Of a stretch of 64,000 bases of DNA, positions 25,651 to 34,280 are shown in pieces; within the stretch, counting starts at the first letter, position 1, and the number at the start of each line of letters is the position of its first letter. Source of the DNA: Thiohalocapsa sp. PB-PSB1 (lineage in GTDB: Bacteria; Pseudomonadota; Gammaproteobacteria; Chromatiales; Chromatiaceae); NCBI GenBank assembly GCA_016745215.1, contig CP050890.1:1736001-1800000 (forward strand). The letters run 5' to 3'. Position numbers and translations under genes: made by a program. A model generated the notes under the pieces. It ran no database searches and had not been told where the DNA came from. It saw nothing but the letters and a program-made list of their open reading frames with translations.

Positions 25651-28270
25651 AGACTTCTTGTTCCAAGAGTTTCCCGACAGGATTACCAATGGCGCCGAGT
25701 CCGGCCAATTCCAGTTGCAGCATAATCGAGTTACTGGCGACATCATCAGGACTGCGTTTGAAATGGCGCCCGAGCAGGCGGATACGCCAGCAGCACTTGC
25801 CGTATTCAATGCCAGCGAATGCGTCCATGGTTTCGCCATGCAGGATCGAGTACAGCCAGCGTCCGACCAACTCGACCCGCTGCCCGACAGGCAGGCGGAA
25901 TGAGAAATCGGTATCCTCGTAGCGATTGGCCGGCGTGGCGCTATCGTCGGCCCGATACGCCATGTTCAGCAGCCGATGATCCGGGTGACGGTACTCCAAT
26001 TGTAGAGTGCGGCGCTGCCATTGATCTTGATCCAGCTGCGGATCCCATTCGAAGCTGGCGCGCCCAAACCAATGTTCGAATAGGTTGGCCGAGAATTCGC
26101 CCGTATAAGGCGATTGCTGTGTGGTTTCCTCCGGGCCGAAGATTTGAACCCGCCGATCGGAGAAATAAAATATTTGTCCTAGGCTGAACCGAAACAATTC
26201 CTCACCGGTTGCGCTGCGCAGTGTCCGCGATGTCAGGGCCGCTGTCACCTGATTGGCATCGCCGATGCGGTCACGGCCGGTAAAACGATTGTTGCGGAAC
26301 AGGTTGGAAAAACTGAAGCTGAGTTCGGAGCTGTCGAAGACAGGGGTATCTTCTTGATCCACGTACGGCGTGTACAGATAGAACAGTCGCGGCTCCAGCG
26401 TCTGGATCGCGGGTTCGCCAAGCCATGAACTAGACCGTTCGAAGATCAATTTGCTGTCCAGGTCGAAGCTTGGGATGGAGTGACTTGGATTCTCGGGTTG
26501 GCCGCCTTCCGGGTCGCTTAGGTCATAGCTCGCAAGATGGACCCGCGCGCTTGGAATCAAATGCCCGAAGCTGCGCCGCAGCGGCCAGCTCAGGCTGGGT
26601 AAGGTCGCAAAGCGATGGCCGTACACTTTGGCTGGATGATCAAAAAAGTCGTACTCGGCATCCAGGCTTGCGATCAGGCCAGAACCGAAGGTTCGTGGGT
26701 TGATCCGCAACAGCAACTGCGGCATACGCTGATAGGGGCGCGCTTGTTCGAGCGTGGTTTGGTCCAGTTCCTGGAACGCCTGCACGCTGGTCAGTAACGA
26801 CCAGCCTTTGCCGACATAGGTGACATCGCCGCGTTGGGTCAAACGACGGGTGCTGGTCGCCTCGATGTTATTACCCAGATCCTCCAGATATTGATCGTCG
26901 CTGACAATGCTGTAGTCGATTTCGGTAAGCAGCCGGCGAAGGAAACGGCCCTGTTGATCGATACTCAGGGCTCCTCTTGTGCCACCGTCCTGATATTTGG
27001 TATCCGAGGGGATGATCTCGCCGGTGATCGTGCCTTTATCGCGTTTGGTCAGATAGCGAAATTCGCCGCCAAGCATGAGTCCGCGCTGGCTCATGTAACG
27101 AGGGAAGAAGGTGGCATCCAGGTTGGGTGCGATATTCCAGTAGTAGGGGGTGATCAGCTCGAAACCGTTGTCGTCGGAAGAGCCAAAGGAGGGCATTAGA
27201 AAGCCGCTTGTGCGGCGATCGTCGATGGGGAAATTGAGATAAGGCGTATACAGCACGGGAATACCGCGGATGCGCAGGCGCGCGTGGTTTGCGATGCCGC
27301 GACCGCTGTTTTGATCCAGGCGCAGCTTGCGTGCGCGAAGCGTCCAGGCATTGCTGCCTGGCGGGCAACTGGTGTAAATCAGATCTTCATAGCGCGTTTG
27401 TTTGGGGCTGTCCACATGCGCCACACTCGCGCGTCCGCGCAGGTTGATCGGTCCACTCAGGCGAAAGCGCGCATTGTCGATGTGTCCGGTATTGCGTTGC
27501 AGATTGAATTCCGCCTCGCCGCCCAGGATGCGCAATCCTGGATACTCCAGATAGGTCTCGCCGCGGGTCGACAGGTCGCCCGTACCGCGGTTGTAGCGAA
27601 TATGGTCTGCCTCGATTTGCTGTCCGGTGCGCGCTAGCTTGACTCCGCCCGCGGCGCTGATAATCTGTGTATTGCGCTGGTAACTGACGCCGCCGGCATC
27701 AAGTTCGATCGGGCCGCTCCCGGGAAGGCTGGCGCCAGGGTCATTATTGAGTGCGGGTGCCATGGAGCGTGGTCGCGGACCGCAATAGTCCCAGCCCAGC
27801 CCAGCGTCGAGTCGGCCCGAGTTTGGCTCAATGGTTTCACGCGACAGCCCGCCGATGGTGGCGGGGGTATCCAAATAGCCGCGATCGCGGATCATGTCGG
27901 CACCTGGTGCACTGCGCGTCGATTCTGAGATCAGATGTGTTGGCAGAACCCACAAGGGTGCATCGCCGGTGTCGGGGCTGAACGCGGGAGCGACCGGCTG
28001 GGTCAGGCGTTCGCTCAAATCCAAAGCACCGATGCCAGCAGATCGCGCGGCATAGGGGCTGACGACCGCCGGTATGGTGCGTTGGTCAAGCACATTCGGT
28101 GGCGGCGGCGCAATGGCCGGAGTACCCGCGGCCATGTCCGTTGCATCAACCGATAATGCGCTCGGTGGTGCATTCGGTAGCGGTTCGGTTGGTTCGGCGC
28201 TCGCCCCGGCGCCGAGCAAGATGCCGGCCAGGGCCAGTAGGCAGCGCAGTTTAGGGTCCATCGGTAACAT
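25631..28270 (-). CDS. lptD: LPS-assembly outer-membrane protein LptD
   Basis: 879 residues. LptD with LptE inserts lipopolysaccharide into the outer leaflet. A signal peptide (CLLALAGILLGAGASAEP) is followed by a Pro-rich linker of about 130 residues. The periplasmic jellyroll follows (DAGGVSYQRNTQIISAAGGV, RTGQQIEADHIRYNRGTGDL), then the barrel, which contains RGIPVLYTPYLNFPIDDRR, RTSGFLMPSFG and YWNIAPNLDATFFPRYMS. The family's disulfide cysteines include CGP near the barrel entry and CPPG. Two starts three codons apart (28270, 28261) are both plausible. It is divergent from the amgK-like gene. Confidence 0.95.
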   Translation of the reverse strand: MLPMDPKLRCLLALAGILLGAGASAEPTEPLPNAPPSALSVDATDMAAGTPAIAPPPPNVLDQRTIPAVVSPYAARSAGIGALDLSERLTQPVAPAFSPDTGDAPLWVLPTHLISESTRSAPGADMIRDRGYLDTPATIGGLSRETIEPNSGRLDAGLGWDYCGPRPRSMAPALNNDPGASLPGSGPIELDAGGVSYQRNTQIISAAGGVKLARTGQQIEADHIRYNRGTGDLSTRGETYLEYPGLRILGGEAEFNLQRNTGHIDNARFRLSGPINLRGRASVAHVDSPKQTRYEDLIYTSCPPGSNAWTLRARKLRLDQNSGRGIANHARLRIRGIPVLYTPYLNFPIDDRRTSGFLMPSFGSSDDNGFELITPYYWNIAPNLDATFFPRYMSQRGLMLGGEFRYLTKRDKGTITGEIIPSDTKYQDGGTRGALSIDQQGRFLRRLLTEIDYSIVSDDQYLEDLGNNIEATSTRRLTQRGDVTYVGKGWSLLTSVQAFQELDQTTLEQARPYQRMPQLLLRINPRTFGSGLIASLDAEYDFFDHPAKVYGHRFATLPSLSWPLRRSFGHLIPSARVHLASYDLSDPEGGQPENPSHSIPSFDLDSKLIFERSSSWLGEPAIQTLEPRLFYLYTPYVDQEDTPVFDSSELSFSFSNLFRNNRFTGRDRIGDANQVTAALTSRTLRSATGEELFRFSLGQIFYFSDRRVQIFGPEETTQQSPYTGEFSANLFEHWFGRASFEWDPQLDQDQWQRRTLQLEYRHPDHRLLNMAYRADDSATPANRYEDTDFSFRLPVGQRVELVGRWLYSILHGETMDAFAGIEYGKCCWRIRLLGRHFKRSPDDVASNSIMLQLELAGLGAIGNPVGKLLEQEVYGYQID

Positions 28271-28342
28271 GCATCAGGGCAAACAGATTGCGTTGGATCG
28301 GCGCCTCAATCCGAGGTTGCACTCCAGCGGTTCATTTTCAGG

Positions 28343-29464
28343 ATGGCTAAGGTCGCATATTCCGGGCCGGGCATCAATTCTCCGCTGAAATCTGCTAGCC
28401 TTCCGCCAGGTGTTGACCAGTGCCGGATCATCGCGGCGGAGGGTGTACTGTTGTCGGAACGTCAGGTTTTACTGCGCAAATGGCTGAGACAGGTGTTGGG
28501 CGGGGAGCAGCCGGAACTCTCGGCGGCCTCATCGGACGCGAGTTTCCGTCGTTATTGGCGGCTTGCTCATCATGGTCAAAGCCTGATCGCGGTGGACGCA
28601 CCGCCAGAAACCGAGAACAATGCCGCGTTTGTGCGCATGGCTCGCGCATTGGGTGAGATCGGCCTCAATGTCCCGCTGATTTTGGCCGAGGACCAAGCGC
28701 GCGGGTTTTTGCTGGTCAGCGATTTGGGTGAGCGGCCTTATCTCGAGCGTCTCAAGCGGGCAAATGTCGAGCGCTCCGATGTCGAGCGCCTGTACAGTGA
28801 CGCGATGGCCGCGTTGCTCGTCTTGCAGACCGCCGGCCCGAGGCACGATCTTCCCGAGTATGATGCAGCTTTTCTCGACCGCGAATTGCGTCTGTTCGAT
28901 CAATGGCTGCTCGAGGGGTTGCTCGGCCTGCATTGCACCGATGCCGAGCGCACTATGCTGGAGGAGACCTACCAGTGCTTGATTGCCAGCGCCCTCGAGC
29001 AGCCCAGGGTGTGTGTGCATCGGGATTTCCACAGTCGAAATCTGATGCTGTGTGATCGCAGTAATCCTGGAATCCTGGATTTTCAGGACGCGGTACTGGG
29101 GCCGATCAGCTATGATCTGGTGTCGCTGTTGAAGGACTGCTATGTCGATTGGCCAGCAGCATGGGTGGCAGACTGGGTTGACGATTACCTCGATCTGGCG
29201 GTGCAGTCCGCCATTTTACGGACCGAGCATAGGTCGCACTTCGTCCGATGGTTCGATTTGATGGGAATACAGCGCCATCTGAAGGCCGCGGGTATCTTTG
29301 CACGGCTGGCCTTGCGCGATGCAAAGCTGGATTATCTGGGCGATTTGCCGCGAACATTGGGCTATGTGATCGAGGCCGGGCATCGGCATGCGCCGCTAGG
29401 GCGGTTAGCCGAGTTTGTCGAGGAGCGCGTGATGCCCGGCTTGCCGGCCTCAGGATCGCAATGA
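28343..29464 (+). CDS. amgK: Aminoglycoside-phosphotransferase-fold sugar kinase, AmgK-like
   Basis: Up to 373 residues from ATG 28343. A TTG at 28451, eight bases after GGAGG, is an attractive alternative that begins SERQVLLRKWLRQ and removes 36 unconserved residues. The kinase fold shows catalytic HRDFHSRNLM and metal-binding ILDFQDAVLGPISYDLVSLL. AmgK phosphorylates the anomeric position of MurNAc/GlcNAc in peptidoglycan recycling. In Pseudomonas it sits beside murU, divergent from lptD-surA-pdxA. The divergent position is kept here, but murU is not adjacent. The gene ends 15 bases inside the converging surface-protein gene. Confidence 0.85.
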   Translation: MAKVAYSGPGINSPLKSASLPPGVDQCRIIAAEGVLLSERQVLLRKWLRQVLGGEQPELSAASSDASFRRYWRLAHHGQSLIAVDAPPETENNAAFVRMARALGEIGLNVPLILAEDQARGFLLVSDLGERPYLERLKRANVERSDVERLYSDAMAALLVLQTAGPRHDLPEYDAAFLDRELRLFDQWLLEGLLGLHCTDAERTMLEETYQCLIASALEQPRVCVHRDFHSRNLMLCDRSNPGILDFQDAVLGPISYDLVSLLKDCYVDWPAAWVADWVDDYLDLAVQSAILRTEHRSHFVRWFDLMGIQRHLKAAGIFARLALRDAKLDYLGDLPRTLGYVIEAGHRHAPLGRLAEFVEERVMPGLPASGSQ

Positions 29465-31201
29465 TGCGCTCGCGATACGACCCCCGCGCACACCGGCGAA
29501 TGCCGCAAGCCCAAATGCAAGCAACGCGAATGTGCCGGGTGTCGGTGTCGGTGTCGGAGCGCTGGAGTTGATGGCGCGACCGGTCAGTTCGAATGACAAT
29601 CGGTTGCTGGTATCTCCCAATAGACGGTTCATATCGGTATCGAAGAACAGCAACGCATTGAACCAACCGACGTTGGCGGGAGCGAACTGAATTTCCAGAT
29701 CACCGAGGCTGACGCCCGCGGCGGCAACATCGCCATTAGCGTAGTCCTGACGCAGAATGTTGAAAGCCCCCGCGCCTGCTCCGCCGATGCCGGTGTTGGC
29801 GATGGTCAGATTGGTCAGCTCGCCGAGATCCTCGCCAAACAGGTTCGCAATGGTTAGCGTTTTCTCGAGGGTGTACGGGCCGGTTCCACCAAGGTCCACC
29901 TCGCCGAGGTTAATTGTGCCGCTCTCATAGTCCAAGTTCTCAGCCCCGTCGTTGACGCCAAGGATCGGCCCAACGCTGTTCAGGTCGATGATCTGGGTTT
30001 GATCGCCGTCGGTGCCGCCAAAGATCGTTTGCGTCAAAGTTGCGGTTTTGCCACCCGTATCGTTTAGGTCGAGACCCTGTACTGCAAAATTGAAACTCCG
30101 TTCCCCTGTACGCTCGCCGACCTCGAGTGCCGCACTGTCTGACGGGCTTCCTCCATCTGTGATGGTGAGGCCATCGCCAGACCCATTGGCTTGCCCATAG
30201 CTGCCATCCGATCCGTCTCCGGCCAGGCTGCCGCTCGCACCCTGATTGAAGACGCGGTAGGTGACATCGCCGATCTCAGGCGTGCCGGCGCGCTGGTCGA
30301 TTGTAGTGGTCAACGCTCCGGGAGTTCGGTCGTAGCCGATCTCGACGCTATTGTCGGATGGGAGTCCGTCGATGGCGATGCCGACCTGGGCGCCCACGGA
30401 TGCATCGGGCGGATTGAATTGAAGCAGGAAGTCGCTCATATAAGCAATGGGTGCGTCATTTTGCAAACCCTGACCTTCGTTGTAAAAGACTAACGAAGCT
30501 GTCTGATCGGGCTGTAATGGTGCCCGAGCAGCGCCTGCCAGGCTAGTATTCAGTTCCACCGGATATTCAACTGCCTTGTCATAGTTTAAAGTACCATCGT
30601 ATTGAAACAGGTTGAATGGATCAGACATCACAGTAACGGTCTGCTCGGTACCGGCATCGGGTATATCTAACCGATACTGCAACGGACTAGTGGGAATCGT
30701 GGCACTGATATCGCCAGCGTTGAAAGCGCCAGCTCGCGCGTAGGTTAGGAAGAGTCCCGCTCCTTGGGTAGGAGGGCCATAGCTTATTCCGATATCAGTC
30801 AGATCCCTCGGCCCGGCGATCGGCCCCATTGCCGGCATCGATCCATCATCATCACGCAACGTGGTCAGGCGAACAGATTCAATCGTTGCACTTTGCGCGC
30901 TACCATTCCAAGTGACGTTGATTCGGGAATTAGTCGAAGCTGCACTTCCGTCGTAATTACCCCAAAAAAACAAAGTTTTATTGTTGTTGGGCTCTGGAAA
31001 CCCGGTATTCGTATCATAGTTGCAGCCAGTGCCGTTCCTTACGTTCGCGCAGGTTGCGGCCCACGTATCATATCCACTGGTGCTAGAGCTAACGTATATT
31101 GCATTATCGAGGCTGTCGATTTCATACAGATAGACAGCTGCCGCGGGTACTGTGGTACCTACTAACAGGGTTGCGAAGGCGATTGAGACTCGCGTATTCA
31201 T
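29450..31201 (-). CDS. Exported choice-of-anchor-D surface protein with PEP-CTERM-like tail
   Basis: 583 residues from ATG 31201, with GGAGC seven bases upstream and a signal peptide (VSIAFATLLVGTTVPAAA). The body is rich in Asn, Gly, Ser and Thr. Residues about 400-560 show the choice-of-anchor-D pattern of Ig-like sheets (SGTINLGEVDLGGTGPYTLE, LEIQFAPANVGWFNALLFF). The C-terminus reads PTPTPTPGTFALLAFGLAAF, then an Arg-containing end. This is the motif / hydrophobic helix / basic tail plan of PEP-CTERM sorting signals, with PTPGT in place of VPEPxT. No exosortase is in the window. It is probably processed and displayed or secreted; function unknown. Confidence 0.75.
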   Translation of the reverse strand: MNTRVSIAFATLLVGTTVPAAAVYLYEIDSLDNAIYVSSSTSGYDTWAATCANVRNGTGCNYDTNTGFPEPNNNKTLFFWGNYDGSAASTNSRINVTWNGSAQSATIESVRLTTLRDDDGSMPAMGPIAGPRDLTDIGISYGPPTQGAGLFLTYARAGAFNAGDISATIPTSPLQYRLDIPDAGTEQTVTVMSDPFNLFQYDGTLNYDKAVEYPVELNTSLAGAARAPLQPDQTASLVFYNEGQGLQNDAPIAYMSDFLLQFNPPDASVGAQVGIAIDGLPSDNSVEIGYDRTPGALTTTIDQRAGTPEIGDVTYRVFNQGASGSLAGDGSDGSYGQANGSGDGLTITDGGSPSDSAALEVGERTGERSFNFAVQGLDLNDTGGKTATLTQTIFGGTDGDQTQIIDLNSVGPILGVNDGAENLDYESGTINLGEVDLGGTGPYTLEKTLTIANLFGEDLGELTNLTIANTGIGGAGAGAFNILRQDYANGDVAAAGVSLGDLEIQFAPANVGWFNALLFFDTDMNRLLGDTSNRLSFELTGRAINSSAPTPTPTPGTFALLAFGLAAFAGVRGGRIASASLRS

Positions 31202-31833
31202 AGATAGCTCCAGCAGGAACGCAGATGGACGGCATGCAAAGATTAACAACGCAGATACCTACGGGTCGTTTTTGGGATCTACTAGCAATATTTGAGCCAT
31301 GGAAAGTAAATTTCTTATTTGTCAGCTCTATAGCGCTTTTCTGGTTTCGTCAACCCAGGAAATCGCTAGAAGTTTGTAAAAAATGCTGACAGGTTAATGT
31401 GGGCTTTCCCCGGTCTCGATCATCGCAGCCTGTTCGTTTGCCAATCCTCGAGCTGTGATGCAGTCGCTGTCGACATGCCATGTGGTAAGTCGATTTCTGT
31501 CGAGAAACAGACCACCTGGCTTGTCCTCTCGTCCGGCCTCGACGTTGCGGCAACCCGCCCATGGAGCGACTATGGGCGAGTTTCCGCTGCGCGAAGGCGA
31601 ATGAGAATCCGGCGCCAGTTGGTCTGTTTCTCTCCGGCAATCCCCGAAGAGGCATCGTATACTACGGCGATATGTGGGCGAAGACAGTCGAAGATCGATT
31701 CCTAGATTTTACACTCGGTGGACAACTGCATCGAGGAGAAAGTTAAAAATATATAAAAATCAAAAATTTAAATTTTTGGCGCACATCGTGCTAACAGATT
31801 CTGTATTGACCTTCAGAGTGTAAAGGACGCAAA
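31202..31833. other. Intergenic region with palindromic element
   Basis: About 630 bases between divergent genes. It contains the element arms annotated at 31490-31645. An AT-rich stretch (31740-31780) lies before the 31834 gene and may include its promoter. No gene is visible. Confidence 0.55.
31490..31645. repeat. Palindromic REP/MITE-like element, copy with internal sequence
   Basis: The left arm begins TCGATTTCTGTCGAGAAACA near 31493. The right arm ends GTTTCTCTCCGGCAATC near 31643. About 90 unrelated bases lie between the arms. The same arms occur at 32862-32949, 35339-35588 and (one arm) 22982. All lie in intergenic DNA. Confidence 0.7.
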
Positions 31834-32580
31834 ATGCCCAACATGCCAAAACACCATGAAACCCATTTGAAGCCAGCAATCCTTGTAGAGGTTGCTGAAG
31901 ACCTGGATCGATCCGCAAGTTCAGCGGGTCAGCAGCCATCTAACCGGCGGCGCGATCTAATAAAGGCCGCTATCTCTGTCGGACCGCTGATCGCAACTCT
32001 ACCAGGTGGCGAGGCATTGGCAAACGCGAGCGCACTTCAGTGCGTAGTCAAAGAGCAAGACGGCACCAAAGCTCCCCCAAGCGGGGTCGGCGTTCCGCTG
32101 GCCGATAATTACCTTCGAGTGGCGGGTCAAACTCAACTCTATCGATCCTTTGTCAGGGTGGAAGATGGCGGGGCAGGCCAAGGCAACATTCTGGTCTACC
32201 GCTACGAACTGGACGGCGAAACTATTCTGGTAGTCGGCGATAATCCGACGAACTCCAGTGCTGCGCCCCCGGGAACCTGGTTTGATCTCACTGTGTCTCC
32301 ACCGCCGTTTCCAATCGGCAGTCCAACCCCTGCCAGCTTCCTCCTTCTGTACGACGCAAATAATGCACCGATTACAGATAAAAGCGATGTCGCGGTGGAT
32401 GCAAGTACCGGAATGCCGACAGGCTGCAACATGACCGCGCCAATTTGGCCCGGGCCGCCAACTTCACCAACTGGCCCGCAGTCGCCGCAGCATTGCGTCT
32501 ATCCGATGGCAGTTCAGGTTGCGCAGGATACGCCGGGGAACATCCCGCTGACCCAAAGCTGTCTGACCAGCTTTCAGTGA
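31834..32580 (+). CDS. Exported protein with Tat-like signal, linked to HPr-rel-A cassette
   Basis: 248 residues; ATG 31834 follows AAGGACGCAAA. Residues 1-38 are a polar pre-region. NRRRDLIKAAISVGPLIATL then looks like a twin-arginine signal (RRRDLIK plus a mild hydrophobic core), with cleavage expected around ALANAS. The mature part has four or so cysteines (LQCVV, TGCNM, QHCVY, QSCLT) and Pro/Gly-rich linkers (APIWPGPPTSPTGPQSP). I do not recognise the family. It lies about 490 bases upstream of the PqqD-like gene on the same strand, so it could be the substrate of that cassette, but the gap and an intervening repeat weaken the link. Confidence 0.7.
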   Translation: MPNMPKHHETHLKPAILVEVAEDLDRSASSAGQQPSNRRRDLIKAAISVGPLIATLPGGEALANASALQCVVKEQDGTKAPPSGVGVPLADNYLRVAGQTQLYRSFVRVEDGGAGQGNILVYRYELDGETILVVGDNPTNSSAAPPGTWFDLTVSPPPFPIGSPTPASFLLLYDANNAPITDKSDVAVDASTGMPTGCNMTAPIWPGPPTSPTGPQSPQHCVYPMAVQVAQDTPGNIPLTQSCLTSFQ

Positions 32581-33072
32581 CTCGTCATTAAGAAGTGGCT
32601 GCTTTCAGCCCAAGACCGAATAATCCTCGCAAAACCTTCCGATTCGATATGCAATGAGATTGTGAAACTATTGACTGAAGGCCGGATAAGCACAGCGTAC
32701 CCGCTATCCCGATGTCCGTAACGCATTGATTTTTCATCGGTCAGCTCATCTCTAACTAGATCATCTCGAAAAGGATAAGCGAGCCTGATTGCGGCCGTCG
32801 AACGACTACTTTCACAGTCTCAATGTAACGGCACTTAACACAGCTGTGAACAACTTGTCACTAAGGCGATTTCCGGCGAGAAACAGATTACCTGGCTTGT
32901 CTTCTCGTCCGGTGCCAGTTGGTACGTTTCTCTCCGGCAATCGCCTAAGTCCATGAGGATTGGACATTCACGCTGCAAAGGCTGGGGCATTGTAGTGATC
33001 ATACGATGCAGGCTTTCTCTGTAGCGGGAGCAATGAACAGTCGCACCGATCACGACCAGATCCTCCCGATCC
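32581..33072. other. Intergenic region with palindromic element
   Basis: 490 bases between the exported-protein gene and the PqqD-like gene. It holds the complete palindromic element at 32862-32949. No further gene or clear terminator was found. Confidence 0.5.
32862..32949. repeat. Complete short palindromic REP-like element
   Basis: The ends TAAGGCGATTTCCGGCGAGA (left) and TCTCCGGCAATCGCCTAAG-type (right) are inverted over about 30 bases, leaving a core of some 25 bases. The inner part pairs ACCTGGC with GCCAGTTGG-type sequence. The 88-bp size and long self-complementarity fit a non-autonomous palindromic element rather than a gene terminator. Confidence 0.75.
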
Positions 33073-33366
33073 ATGCCTAATCTCCTGTGGACACCCATCA
33101 GTCCCAAGACCATGTTGTGGTCCTTCTGGCAGAGTGAGAATGCATTATTCCATGGTGAGACCGGCGAGACGCATTTGTTAGCCGATCTGCCAACGGCGGT
33201 GTTGCAAGTCTTGCTGGAATCGCCGCGCTCCACCACCGATTTATACGCGCTCACCGCCGCCCAATGCCAATCCATAGCCGATGATCGATGGTCGAGCAAG
33301 GTGGATAGCGTATTACGAGCACTTGCCGCCCTTCATCTAGTGGAACAACGGTACCTCGCGGAGTGA
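33073..33366 (+). CDS. PqqD-like peptide chaperone, HPr-rel-A system
   Basis: 97 residues. The pattern LLWTPISPKTMLWSFWQSEN then ALFHGETGETHLLADLPTAV matches PqqD-like proteins of the HPr-rel-A system, where VYH-x-SGDTHLL is usual. PqqD-type folds bind leader peptides of modified peptides or proteins. There is no strong ribosome-binding site; ATG 33073 is preferred over ATG 33112 because it keeps the conserved N-terminal Trp region. Its stop overlaps the kinase start, so the two are coupled. Confidence 0.8.
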   Translation: MPNLLWTPISPKTMLWSFWQSENALFHGETGETHLLADLPTAVLQVLLESPRSTTDLYALTAAQCQSIADDRWSSKVDSVLRALAALHLVEQRYLAE

Positions 33367-34280
33367 TGATGCTAGGTAAAGCCCAGCGGTCTCGCCAACA
33401 TGGCCGGGCTCGCTGGTTTCGGATGCAATACCGGATCGGTCCTTTCGTGGTGCGTTTGCATACACCCATACGACCGCTGATGGAACTGGTGCATTGGTGT
33501 TACCAGGACGCGCATCCTGCCGCCGACGATGACCTGATTTCGTTTGATGTACGCGTGGAGCCCGGTCCACTCTATCGCCGCCTTTTCGCCCCCCAGGTGG
33601 TTTTTCGAGCAGATGGCCAAACGCCGTTCCAGCCCTTTCCGCTTGACCATGCTTTTCCATTGTTCGAATGGGGTTTGAACTGGTGTACCGCGATGCGTGC
33701 CCACCAGTATCTGATGCTGCATGCCGGTGTGCTAGAGCGCGACGGGTTGGCGCTGATCCTGCCCGCCATTCCCGGTTCCGGCAAGAGCACATTGTCGGCG
33801 GCGCTTGCACTGAGTGGCTGGCGGCTGTTGTCGGATGAGTTCGGATTGCTCGATTATCAGCAGAACCTGTTGCAGCCGTTGCCGCGTGCGATCCCGTTGA
33901 AAAATGCTTCCATCGAGGTCATTCGCGCCTTTTCTGCCCAGGCGCAACTTGGACCGACCTTCACCAAAACGCGCAAGGGCAACGTCGCGCATCTGCGCCC
34001 ACCCGCCGACAGTCTGCGAAGGCAATGCCAGCGCACACGCCCGGCCTGGGTTGTGTTTCCCCGCTTTATTCCCGGAAGCCCACTGCGTCTGCGCGCCTTG
34101 CATCCAAGCGTCGCCTTTGCCCGTCTATCGCAGAATGCCTTTAATTATCGTTTACTTGGCGCCAGCGGATTCCTGGGTTTGCGCGCATTGGTGCGAGATA
34201 GCCGTTGCTGGGGTGCGGAATTCGGCGACCTGAGTTCGATCCTCAGGGCCTTGGACGAATTACCGCGACCGGCGCCATGA
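33363..34280 (+). CDS. HprK-related kinase A
   Basis: About 305 residues from GTG 33363, with ATG codons at 33366 and 33369 as alternatives. The fold has HAGVLERDGLALILPAIPGS followed by GKST, a P-loop as in HPr kinase/phosphorylase, and later LLSDEFGLLDY. RKGNVAHLRPPADSL and WVVFPRFIPGSPLRLR are typical of HprK-related kinase A. HPr itself is not encoded nearby. The substrate is unknown; it may phosphorylate a peptide or small molecule presented by the PqqD-like protein. It is coupled at both ends to its neighbours (4-base overlaps). Confidence 0.85.
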   Translation: MMMLGKAQRSRQHGRARWFRMQYRIGPFVVRLHTPIRPLMELVHWCYQDAHPAADDDLISFDVRVEPGPLYRRLFAPQVVFRADGQTPFQPFPLDHAFPLFEWGLNWCTAMRAHQYLMLHAGVLERDGLALILPAIPGSGKSTLSAALALSGWRLLSDEFGLLDYQQNLLQPLPRAIPLKNASIEVIRAFSAQAQLGPTFTKTRKGNVAHLRPPADSLRRQCQRTRPAWVVFPRFIPGSPLRLRALHPSVAFARLSQNAFNYRLLGASGFLGLRALVRDSRCWGAEFGDLSSILRALDELPRPAP

